Source: Candidatus Thiothrix anitrata
Lineage (GTDB): Bacteria; Pseudomonadota; Gammaproteobacteria; Thiotrichales; Thiotrichaceae
Length of the DNA stretch: 64,000 nt
NCBI RefSeq assembly: GCF_017901155.1
Contig: NZ_CP072800.1
Location: forward strand, 957,283-1,021,282
Reading direction: 5' to 3'
Part shown: one piece after another, positions 16,427-23,986 of the stretch
How positions within the stretch are numbered: position 1 is the stretch's first letter
Layout: each line of letters begins with the position of its first letter
The notes under the pieces: model-generated
Told to the model about the DNA's origin: nothing
Seen by the model: only the letters and a program-made list of their open reading frames with translations
The model's database searches: none
Program-made: the position numbers and the translations under genes

Positions 16427-19400
16427 GGGGCAATACCTCGTTATCAGCCAGTGCGTCACCGGTGCCAATGCGCACTTCAGCCAAACGCCGGTCAGGTTCA
16501 ACCGTAAAACGGTGCTTGAACAGCGACAAGGTTTCGGGGTCGGGGTCAGGGAAGGCGGAAACCAAAGTGATGTTATTGCGAGCCAACAACTCCAGGAGTG
16601 CGGGAATATTGCCGCTGTCCAGATCCTTGAGCTCGTCCAGTGCCCAGACAATATTGACCTGCGCATGACGGCGGATACGGTTGATGAAGGCCACGAAAAT
16701 AATCACCAGTACCAGATACGACAAGCCGTTGGAAGACACCGCTTCTAGATCAGAAGCACGGTGAAAGGTGCGGCGGTTGCCGTTTTCGGTCACTTCACCC
16801 TGCAAACGGATCAGGTGTTTGAGGTCGGCGCGGATACCGGATTTGACTTCCCAATGTTCCAGCAAACGCCCGATGGTTTGCGCAAATTCGACCGGTGGCA
16901 GCTCCTGCGTTAGTCCTATCATCCACGGGCGGTTGGTTTCCACCATGTCGCAAATCGCAGGCCAGTATTGCAGTTCCTTGATGGTGGAAATGACTTCGAC
17001 ATGTACCTTGCTAATGCTGTCGAAGACCGTGTTATTGTCGAGGTTGGCTTGCAGTTCACGGTTGAATTGCAGCACTTTGAGGTGGAATGCTTCCATGTCC
17101 TGATGAAATTTTAGGATACCACTGGCGATGGCACGGGCATCTACCAGCAGCAGGCGTTGGGTGTCGGTATGTGCGGTAGTGAACCATTCCTTGAAAACGG
17201 GCAGCCATTCGCGCCACGCATACGGCAGCAAATCGCGCTGGTGGGTGGAGAGGAATTGTTCCGGTGGTGTGCCGGAAGCCGTGTTGAATCCGCGTTGCAG
17301 GCTGGTGATATGCCGTTTCAGTTCTTTACCCTGCTGCGTTTCAATATCACGCTGCTGGTTAGCCCGCAGGGTGAGGGTATCGAGCGTCCATGTAGGGTCA
17401 TAATCGGGCGTTGGGCTGTCGGGGTACTGTTGCAGGCTTTCCCATTGTTGGCGCACGGTTTTGCATTGGTCTTCCAACCCCCCCAGTTGTTTGTCCAACC
17501 GTTCCAGTTCAGTCTTAAGCTCTTGCTGGCGTTTTGTCCACTGGCGTTGATGTTCGTTCAAGGCTTCTGTGTGTGTTTTTTCGTTGTTACGGTGCTGGGT
17601 GGCGGTTTGGGTGTAGGTTTCGTGTTGCTCCCAGTCATGTTTGAGCCAGTGTTTCCAAGCGTTAATCAAATCGGCATCACGCCGAATCGCTGCCAACGTT
17701 TGGGTCACTTGCGTTAAGCCATTTTCAAGCACTTGCAGTTTGTCGGTATCCACACCTTCGTTGCGCAGGGCGGCATTGCGCTCACTATCGTATTCGCGTT
17801 GTTTGGTTTTTAGTTCCTGTTCTGCCATGTCCAGCCGTATTTTCAGAGCCTGCAACTGGGTATCACGTTGGGTTTGGCGTGTTTTGCGCCTGCTTTGGTA
17901 GTCGGCTTGGCGTTGCAATGTGGCAGCACGGATTTCGTTATCAAACTGGTTTAGGGTTTCGCGGTGTTGCTGCAAAGTGGCTTGAGCGGATTGCAGGGCA
18001 AGGTCTGCTTGCGCTTTGGCATGATTGCGGCTGTGTTCGAGTTGGCGATTGGCTTCGGCGACTTCGACTTTGGCTTGCTCAAGGTGGGTTTTGGCTTGCA
18101 ACACGGTTTGCCGTTGGGTTTGGTAGGCGGTGTCAGTAGCTTCACGCGCCTTGTTGAGTTTTTCCCATAATGTTTGCTTGGTTTCAAGGGTCGCTTTGGC
18201 AGCTTGGCATTGGGCTTCAGCTTGGGCAATGGCTTGCAATGCTGCTTGCGGGTCTGCCAGACGGTGGGCATCCAGTTTGTCCAAATCCAAAGCCAGACCG
18301 TAAAGCGATGGGGTGGAGTCCAGCAAACTGGGGCTGAGGTCGGTACGGGTGAAAATGTCGGGGCGGATCACTTTGGCAATGTCCCGTGTCCATTCGGGGT
18401 GTTCCTGACGCAAAAAATGCAGCAGTGTGCCCGTTTCCGGTTGGTGGAAACGTTGGGTATCAGCCAGCTCCTTGTTTGCCTGTTCGAGTGCTTGCTTTGC
18501 CATACTGACCTGCCGCTCCTGATCATCCACAGCTTGTTTGGCCTGGCGGTAAGCGGTGTCCAGTTTTGTCAGTTGCTGTTCTTGCAGGTCTTTTTCTTGT
18601 TGGCGTTTGTCCTGTTGCTGGCGTTTCTCTTGCAGGTGCTGGACAATGGCTGGGTCAGGTTGCGGGTGCTTGGCATCCCGCTGGCACGCACCGACGTTGG
18701 CACTGGCGGTTTCCACAGCTTGTTGCAGGGGAGTACGTTCAGTCGCATGGTGATTGGCAAGCTGTTGTTCCTGTTGGTTAAAACTGTTTTCCAGCTCCAG
18801 TAAATCCGCTTCGCAGGTTTTGGCAAGGCTTTCACGCTGTTGCTGGATGTCTTCGCGCTGGCTGTCAAAGTGTTCTTTCAGTGCGTCTTTCAGTTGTTTA
18901 TAGGCGGCATCAATTTCGCTTTGCTTGCCCAGCAGGGCAGTTTTGCGTTGTTGTAAGTTGGTTTGTTCCAGTTTGAAATCGGCTTCGCACTCTGCCAGCG
19001 CGGCTTTTTGTTCCACCGATTGTTGAGCGTAGTGGTCACGTTGCTGTGCTAATGCGTGGGCTTTTTTCTCGGCAAACTCGGCTTCCTGACGAGCTTTGCG
19101 CTGTTGGTCGACTAAGGCAATACGTTTCTCTTCATGCGTCGCATATTCCTGATCGGCTTGCACTTTTTGCTGGGCGTGTTGGCTACGGATGCTTTGCTGG
19201 GTGGCATCCAGATGTTCATAGAGGCTGCGATATTGGGCGCGGATTTCGCCCAGTGCCTGTTCGGCTGCTACGAGGTGTTGGTGGGCAGTGTCGGCAGCCT
19301 CCAGAGTAGGGGCAAGTGCCATCACTGACTGGTAGGCTTGGTAATGCTGTGGCCAGCTTTCGATTTTGCGCCGATCACCGGACAGTGACAGGGTACTGTC

Positions 19401-20117
19401 TTGTTCGGCAATGCAGTCCACCACCATGCTTTGCAAATCTTCAAAGTTGGTCTTGCGTCGGAACATGCCACTGACGATTTTTTCGATTTGCGTGAGCGGG
19501 CGGTTACTGTGGGTAAACGCATAGTCGGCAATCAGAGCGCGTAACAGTTTCTGACGTTCCCGGTCACGTGTGCCGCTGTGGGTGGCTTGAATAATCGCCC
19601 GGTATTCAGCCAGTGACTCGATTTGGTCGCTGCATTGATAGCCGTTTGTGTTCAAATGCTTTTTAAGGTCTGGTGCCTGGATGATTCCCCCTGCCACGTC
19701 AATAAACTGTTGCAAGGCATATTCAGCACGGACAAACCGGAAAAAGACCCGTTCCCCGTTACGGTCAGCATAGGCGACCGCTAGGCGCTTTTGCCCATCG
19801 TAGCGTTGGTATTCGTACACAAGGTAGGATGTCGTATGTGGCAGGTAATAGCCGGTGAACGATTTGCGCCCTGCTTCGGTGGTGACAATGCGGTTAGGGC
19901 TTTCGCCGTAAAACAGCAGCAACAATTGCAGCAGGGAAGTCTTGCCGCGCCCGTTACGTCCTGTGAGGACAGACCCGCCATCCAGTGCCATGTCGACGAT
20001 GCGCCCTGAACTCAGGGAGTCGATCAGGATCAGGCGCAGGAGTTGGAAACTGGTTGCTGATGTTTGTTGTTGTGTTATGTCATTAGTTTGCATTTGCGGC
20101 TCGCCAGAAAACTTCAT
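16419..20117 (-). CDS. jetC: Wadjet JetC/MksB-like SMC ATPase
   Basis: A protein of up to 1232 residues with SMC architecture. Walker A is GRNGRGKTSLLQL near residue 53, long Gln/Glu/Lys-rich coiled coils run from about 270 to 930, and a C-terminal ATPase lobe carries the SSNGLSYLVLV signature and ALDELKDLD Walker B-like segment. JetC extrudes DNA loops to find small circular plasmids. Two starts are possible: 20117, or 20093 (MQTND), which would leave room for a TATACAAT-like promoter box at the upstream edge. The gene is divergent from vapB and followed by jetB, jetA, jetD. The order C-B-A-D differs from the usual JetABCD. Confidence 0.85.
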   Translation of the reverse strand: MKFSGEPQMQTNDITQQQTSATSFQLLRLILIDSLSSGRIVDMALDGGSVLTGRNGRGKTSLLQLLLLFYGESPNRIVTTEAGRKSFTGYYLPHTTSYLVYEYQRYDGQKRLAVAYADRNGERVFFRFVRAEYALQQFIDVAGGIIQAPDLKKHLNTNGYQCSDQIESLAEYRAIIQATHSGTRDRERQKLLRALIADYAFTHSNRPLTQIEKIVSGMFRRKTNFEDLQSMVVDCIAEQDSTLSLSGDRRKIESWPQHYQAYQSVMALAPTLEAADTAHQHLVAAEQALGEIRAQYRSLYEHLDATQQSIRSQHAQQKVQADQEYATHEEKRIALVDQQRKARQEAEFAEKKAHALAQQRDHYAQQSVEQKAALAECEADFKLEQTNLQQRKTALLGKQSEIDAAYKQLKDALKEHFDSQREDIQQQRESLAKTCEADLLELENSFNQQEQQLANHHATERTPLQQAVETASANVGACQRDAKHPQPDPAIVQHLQEKRQQQDKRQQEKDLQEQQLTKLDTAYRQAKQAVDDQERQVSMAKQALEQANKELADTQRFHQPETGTLLHFLRQEHPEWTRDIAKVIRPDIFTRTDLSPSLLDSTPSLYGLALDLDKLDAHRLADPQAALQAIAQAEAQCQAAKATLETKQTLWEKLNKAREATDTAYQTQRQTVLQAKTHLEQAKVEVAEANRQLEHSRNHAKAQADLALQSAQATLQQHRETLNQFDNEIRAATLQRQADYQSRRKTRQTQRDTQLQALKIRLDMAEQELKTKQREYDSERNAALRNEGVDTDKLQVLENGLTQVTQTLAAIRRDADLINAWKHWLKHDWEQHETYTQTATQHRNNEKTHTEALNEHQRQWTKRQQELKTELERLDKQLGGLEDQCKTVRQQWESLQQYPDSPTPDYDPTWTLDTLTLRANQQRDIETQQGKELKRHITSLQRGFNTASGTPPEQFLSTHQRDLLPYAWREWLPVFKEWFTTAHTDTQRLLLVDARAIASGILKFHQDMEAFHLKVLQFNRELQANLDNNTVFDSISKVHVEVISTIKELQYWPAICDMVETNRPWMIGLTQELPPVEFAQTIGRLLEHWEVKSGIRADLKHLIRLQGEVTENGNRRTFHRASDLEAVSSNGLSYLVLVIIFVAFINRIRRHAQVNIVWALDELKDLDSGNIPALLELLARNNITLVSAFPDPDPETLSLFKHRFTVEPDRRLAEVRIGTGDALADNEVLPHV

Positions 20118-20139
20118 ACAATTGTATAACGCATTGTAT
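20116..20139. promoter_or_regulatory. Divergent promoter/operator between jetC and vapB
   Basis: A perfect 12-base palindrome, ATACAATTGTAT (20116-20127), is followed by a second ATTGTAT half-site at 20133-20139. It contains -10-like elements on both strands and lies between the Wadjet operon and vapBC. This is a plausible VapB operator that could also repress jetC. Binding is inferred. Confidence 0.5.
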
Positions 20140-20160
20140 TACAGCCGGAGTTGCCTTGTC

Positions 20161-20412
20161 ATGAGCCTGTCCATCCGTCTCGACAAAACCCTCGAAGAAT
20201 CCCTGCGGCGACGTTTGCAGGTTGACGGGATTTCGTTATCCGATTTCATCCGCGAGGCTATCCGCGACAAACTGTCCAAAGAGGATGCTAAACCCGGCGC
20301 GTATGCCTTGGGACAGCATCTGTTCGGGCGTTACGGCAGCGGGCGCGATGATCTCAGCACCAACCGTAAGGCACTGTTACGGGAGAAGCTGAATGCGAAA
20401 CATCGTCGTTGA
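20161..20412 (+). CDS. vapB: VapB-type ribbon-helix-helix antitoxin
   Basis: An 83-residue protein. Residues 2-45 (MSLSIRLDKTLEESL, then SLSDFIREAIRDKL) form a ribbon-helix-helix fold, and the charged tail (STNRKALLREKLNAKHRR) would bind the toxin. It overlaps the PIN-domain gene by 20 bases, the usual vapBC arrangement. CCGGAG upstream is the likely ribosome site. It probably represses its own promoter through the repeated ATTGTAT sites upstream. Confidence 0.88.
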   Translation: MSLSIRLDKTLEESLRRRLQVDGISLSDFIREAIRDKLSKEDAKPGAYALGQHLFGRYGSGRDDLSTNRKALLREKLNAKHRR

Positions 20413-20809
20413 TAGCGGTGTCTTCATTGCCCTGTTTGACAAAAGTGACCGTCATCATGCGCAAGCAAAACAGTTTATCCGCAACGTGCAGGGGCGTTTG
20501 CACACCAATCTGGCGGTGATTACTGAGGTGGTACATATGCTGGATTTTTCCCAGCAGGCACAGCAGGACTTTCTGTTTTGGGTGCAACAGGCCGTGCAAA
20601 TTGATGAATGTACCGTTGGGGACTGGGGGCGCATCCTCGCCTTGCTGGAGAAATACGCCGATCTGCCCGCTGATTTTGCCGATACTTCGTTGATTACATT
20701 ATGCGAACGCTTGCACACACGCATGGTTGCCAGTGTAGATAGCGATTTCACGGTTTACCGCGATTATGCCCGCCAACATTTTACCAATGTGTTCTGGGGT
20801 GAATCCTGA
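20393..20809 (+). CDS. vapC: VapC-type PIN-domain ribonuclease toxin
   Basis: A 138-residue PIN-domain protein. The acidic residues for Mg2+ are D7 (VVDSGVFIALFD), E45 (VITEVVHML), D97 (DFADTSL) and D116 (SVDSDF). VapC toxins cleave tRNA or rRNA. It overlaps vapB at the 5' end. Its TGA overlaps the probable CTG start of the TPR gene (CTGA), so the restored bat operon is coupled to a toxin gene a second time. Confidence 0.9.
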   Translation: MRNIVVDSGVFIALFDKSDRHHAQAKQFIRNVQGRLHTNLAVITEVVHMLDFSQQAQQDFLFWVQQAVQIDECTVGDWGRILALLEKYADLPADFADTSLITLCERLHTRMVASVDSDFTVYRDYARQHFTNVFWGES

Positions 20810-21516
20810 AGCGTCATCTACTGCCGTTATTGCTATGCTTGACGTTTCCTGTCTTGGCGGATGCAACTGACCTACACAACGGCATCGAAGCTTACCGCGC
20901 AGAACAATACGTCACAGCCACCCAACATTTCACCGCCGCCGTCTTCGCCGCCCGCGACGACACCGAACGCGCTCGCGCCCTGCATAACCTCGGCAACAGC
21001 TATTTCCAACAAGGCGATTACGCTGCCGCCGCGCAAGTGTTCCGCGATGCGCTCACCTATCGCCCTGAACACCTTGCCACCGAACAAAATCTCGAACTTG
21101 CTGCCGAATTGCAAGCCGAACTCGAACGCCGCCTCGCCGCCGCCAACCGCGCTGCCGCCGATAATGCGAGTACTGGCGCACGCCGCGAACGCGATACCAA
21201 TACCCTCGACTGGGATCAAGCCAGCACCCTCACCCTAGGCGAAGGCAAAGACGCACCGGTAAACGCCCCACCGCCCGATTTACCCCCGGATTTCAACCAA
21301 CTGATCGCCAAAGGCATGGCACGCTTAGCCGAAACTGGCGCAACTGACCCGCAAACTTGGCGTAAAAGCCAACAGTCGCTCGACGATGCCCGCATTGCTT
21401 TGCAACAACTGGATGACGACCCCGCCGCCTTGTGGAAACGCTTGTTTGAAGTCGAAGAAGGCTACCCCGCGCCCCAAACCCAACCCAACGCATTACCGGG
21501 AGTTCTGCCGTGGTAG
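20806..21516 (+). CDS. BatC-like TPR protein
   Basis: A periplasmic tetratricopeptide protein of about 236 residues. The frame extends upstream to a CTG at 20806, giving a signal peptide (basic KRH, then LLPLLLCLTFPVLADA), with GGGGTGA before it. No ATG is available; a TTG at 20830 is an alternative that would cut most of the signal. TPR repeats span about 18-110 (HNLGNSYFQQGDYAAAAQVF, a clear unit), followed by a Gln/Glu-rich linker. In Bat operons this protein works with BatB and BatD; here it follows vapC. Confidence 0.82.
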   Translation: MKRHLLPLLLCLTFPVLADATDLHNGIEAYRAEQYVTATQHFTAAVFAARDDTERARALHNLGNSYFQQGDYAAAAQVFRDALTYRPEHLATEQNLELAAELQAELERRLAAANRAAADNASTGARRERDTNTLDWDQASTLTLGEGKDAPVNAPPPDLPPDFNQLIAKGMARLAETGATDPQTWRKSQQSLDDARIALQQLDDDPAALWKRLFEVEEGYPAPQTQPNALPGVLPW

Positions 21517-22523
21517 CCGATTTGCCTTGGACAATCCAACTGGAAGACGCGCAAGTCTGGCAGCGCGAACGCACCACGCTTACCGTAGAAGTACAATCCA
21601 CCGACCGTTTCGCTACGCTCGAAGCCAGTGTGCCGCGCATCGAAGGTGTCGATGTGCAAGCCTTGCCTGCCACCAATGAAGCGGGTGCTGATGGTAAACG
21701 TGTCTTGCGCCTGAGCTGGCAATTGTCCGCGCATACCCCCGGTACACAAACCCTTCAGCTTCCCGTCATCCGCTACAACCTCAACGGGCGCGATGCGGCG
21801 CAATGGCAACCGCCGCTGCAAACGCTGGAGGTGCAAGCCTTGCCGCCCTATTTGCCGCCCACAACTCCCGTCGGTAAGGTACAAATCGAATCCCACATCG
21901 AACCCAGTGGCGTGTTGCAACCGCAGCATCTGGCGTATTGGCATGTCAGTTTGCACAGCGATACGGTAAACACGGCACAATTTCCGCCGATTCTCAAACA
22001 GGTAAAAAACACGCATGGTGTGGAGATTTTTCCAGCGACCGTCAGGGCGGTTCGTGAACCGCCCCTACAGCGGTTGGATTATCGTATTCCGTTCAAGGCG
22101 CAGGGCAGTGGCACGCTGGATTTGCCGACCTTGCAATGGCATTGGTTTGACCCCGCAACGGGACGTTTGGAGCAGGTTAAATATTCACCGCCGCGCCCGT
22201 GGGTATTGGGTTGGGTATGGCGTGGTGTAAGCGGTGTGTTTAGTCTGCTGGCAGTGTTGGCTGGCTTAGGGTTTGGCGTAAAGCTGGCGGGGAAGCATTG
22301 GCGGCGTTGGCGTAGCAAACAGCGTATGTTGCAGGCATTACAACCACCGGATTCCCCACAAAAGGTACGCAACGCCATGCGTGACTGTGCGGCTGCCCAC
22401 GGTTGGGCAGAAAACCTCAGCTTGGCGCAATGGTTAAGCTGCTGGGAACAGCATTACGGAGCGGCGTATCACTTGCGTATTCAGCTACAAGCATTGGAAC
22501 GTTCACGGTTTGCGTCGCTATGA
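21510..22523 (+). CDS. BatD-like oxygen-tolerance protein
   Basis: A 337-residue protein with a GTG start overlapping the BatC stop. Beta-sandwich repeats fill the first 230 residues (for example RTTLTVEVQSTDRFATLEAS), followed by a membrane segment near residues 235-256 and a cytoplasmic tail (KVRNAMRDCAAAHGW). BatD is normally exported; no signal peptide is visible before VADLPWTIQLE, and extending upstream does not supply one. Residues TVRAVREPPLQRL come from a small palindrome (22045-22064). It is the last gene of the operon. Confidence 0.82.
   Translation: MVADLPWTIQLEDAQVWQRERTTLTVEVQSTDRFATLEASVPRIEGVDVQALPATNEAGADGKRVLRLSWQLSAHTPGTQTLQLPVIRYNLNGRDAAQWQPPLQTLEVQALPPYLPPTTPVGKVQIESHIEPSGVLQPQHLAYWHVSLHSDTVNTAQFPPILKQVKNTHGVEIFPATVRAVREPPLQRLDYRIPFKAQGSGTLDLPTLQWHWFDPATGRLEQVKYSPPRPWVLGWVWRGVSGVFSLLAVLAGLGFGVKLAGKHWRRWRSKQRMLQALQPPDSPQKVRNAMRDCAAAHGWAENLSLAQWLSCWEQHYGAAYHLRIQLQALERSRFASL
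22045..22064. repeat. Family C palindrome inside batD
   Basis: Nine-base arms GGGCGGTTC and GAACCGCCC around a two-base centre, followed by CCTACAG. The element sits in-frame in the BatD gene. Only one copy was found in this window. Confidence 0.7.
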
Positions 22524-22534
22524 ATATATTCGCA

Positions 22535-22564
22535 TAGACATATATATAGCGGTGCGCGTATAGT
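22535..22564 (+). promoter_or_regulatory. Promoter of the periplasmic rhodanese gene
   Basis: A near-consensus sigma-70 pair: TAGACA at 22535-22540 and TATAGT at 22559-22564, 18 bases apart. AAGGAGG lies shortly before the ATG at 22601. This gives the rhodanese its own transcription start after the bat operon. Confidence 0.55.
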
Positions 22565-22600
22565 TTCCTACTCATCATAAGCACTGAAGGAGGAAACCCA

Positions 22601-23542
22601 ATGACATTATTCCTGAAACGTATCAGCAGCGTCGTGCTGCTTCTGAGCCTGATAATGCTGTCACCCGCCTGGGCAGAAGGTCGCGATTTTCTGGTCGATG
22701 CCGATTGGCTGACCGAACAAAAAGAAAGCAACAAGGACTTGGTGATTCTGGAAGTGCGCTATCACCCACACCGTTATCACACCGTCGGGCATATTGAAGG
22801 GGCGGTACAAGTGCAACGTTTTACCGACTTGGGCGACAATCTTGCCAAGCCGATCATGCGCTTTCCCAGCAAGGAAAAATTCGAGCAAACGCTGCGTTCA
22901 TGGGGCGTGAATAACGATTCCACCATTGTGATGTACGACGATTCCAGCACTGCTTTGGTGTCCCGTTTGTATGGCATGTTGGAGCTGTTCGGTTACGACA
23001 TGAGCAAGGTGAAAATTCTCGACGGCGGCACGATTGGCTGGACAGGTTTCAACGAACTCACCAAAGAGCCAACCCCAGCACCGAAAGAGGGTAACGTGAC
23101 CCTCAAAGAAGCCAACCCCCAATTAATGGTGGAATGGATGGACATTTACGCTGATGTTGTTGCTAACCGCAAAGAAAACATCGTGTTAGTTGATGCGCGT
23201 CCTCTCGATATGTATACCGGTGAAACCATCCGCCACGCGGTGCAAGGTGGTCACATCCCCGGTGCAATCAATATCGTTAGTCTCGACGGCGTGGAAGGGC
23301 AAAGCCAGACTTGGCGTTCTGCTGAAGAACTCGAAGCCATGTACAAAGACATTCCCAAAGATAAAACCGTATACCTGTATTGCCACGACGGTTTCCGCAT
23401 GAGCTTGGGCTGGTTGCAATTGAAAAGCCTTGGTTACAAAGACATCCGCTTCATGAACGGTGGCTGGCCTGCATGGGATGGCGCAATGACCCTGCCGATC
23501 GTGCAAGGCGACAAGCCGTATGACGACGACTTTTCACTGTAA
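22601..23542 (+). CDS. Periplasmic double-rhodanese sulfurtransferase
   Basis: A 313-residue exported protein. A signal peptide (VVLLLSLIMLSPAWA) ends near residue 25. Two rhodanese domains follow: the first (about 30-150) has Asp in place of the catalytic Cys (MYDDSS, D113), the second (about 175-300) keeps active-site C261 in YCHDGFR. This is the classical thiosulfate/mercaptopyruvate sulfurtransferase arrangement, with an inactive N-terminal domain. It would move sulfane sulfur from thiosulfate in the periplasm. A strong AAGGAGG precedes the start. Confidence 0.9.
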   Translation: MTLFLKRISSVVLLLSLIMLSPAWAEGRDFLVDADWLTEQKESNKDLVILEVRYHPHRYHTVGHIEGAVQVQRFTDLGDNLAKPIMRFPSKEKFEQTLRSWGVNNDSTIVMYDDSSTALVSRLYGMLELFGYDMSKVKILDGGTIGWTGFNELTKEPTPAPKEGNVTLKEANPQLMVEWMDIYADVVANRKENIVLVDARPLDMYTGETIRHAVQGGHIPGAINIVSLDGVEGQSQTWRSAEELEAMYKDIPKDKTVYLYCHDGFRMSLGWLQLKSLGYKDIRFMNGGWPAWDGAMTLPIVQGDKPYDDDFSL

Positions 23543-23566
23543 AACAGCAAAATTGGAGATAGCTTG

Positions 23567-23875
23567 ATGAGTGAAACACCACCCTTACATTCCTCCATCG
23601 TCGCGCTGGTGTCGCTGGCGGCTGGCATTGCCGCAAAACACCCGGCAATGGGGCTGTGCCAAGTGCAACGCCTGCGCTCCTTGGGCGTGTCGGAAGATCA
23701 CATTCAAACGGCGGTAGAAATTGCCCGCCATATTCGTGACGAAGCCGCGCAAAAGTTGGATGCGGCGTTTGATGAGCAAGCCGCCCCACCAACAGCGGAC
23801 AGTGTGGCTGACACTTCCCTAGTTAGCGGCGGAGCTTGCTGTACGCCAACAGCATCTGGGCAGGCTTGCTGTTAA
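23567..23875 (+). CDS. Small protein with paired-cysteine tail, unknown function
   Basis: A 102-residue protein, not recognised with certainty. The first 70 residues are helical and resemble the carboxymuconolactone decarboxylase/AhpD-like fold only loosely (LVSLAAGIAAKHPAMGLCQ, then SEDHIQTAVEIARHIRDEA). The end carries two Cys-Cys pairs (GGACC and QACC), suggesting metal binding or sulfur handling. It starts 24 bases after the rhodanese stop with GGAG upstream, so the two are likely co-expressed and ended by the hairpin at 23899. A similar CC tail ends the unrelated thioredoxin at 34638. Confidence 0.72.
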   Translation: MSETPPLHSSIVALVSLAAGIAAKHPAMGLCQVQRLRSLGVSEDHIQTAVEIARHIRDEAAQKLDAAFDEQAAPPTADSVADTSLVSGGACCTPTASGQACC

Positions 23876-23898
23876 CCATTGCATAGAAAACTGCATAG

Positions 23899-23925
23899 AA
23901 AAGGGCGTATGCCATACACCCTTTT
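23899..23925 (+). terminator. Rho-independent terminator after the rhodanese operon
   Basis: A hairpin with arms AAAAGGGCGTAT / ATACACCCTTTT (one mismatch) and a short loop is followed by a T-run. It would end the rhodanese/small-protein transcript. The gene after it, hsdM, starts at 23987. Confidence 0.75.
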
Positions 23926-23986
23926 TGCTTTGCCTGTTGCTGGCAAGCTGCTAGGGTAGCAGTCCACGCAATACTTAGGGAAAGTC

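Noticed and set aside
17157-17717. Long plus-strand frame inside jetC
   Set aside because: It is antisense to the coiled coil of JetC; its composition is the reverse image of Gln/Leu-rich codons and there is no domain or ribosome site.
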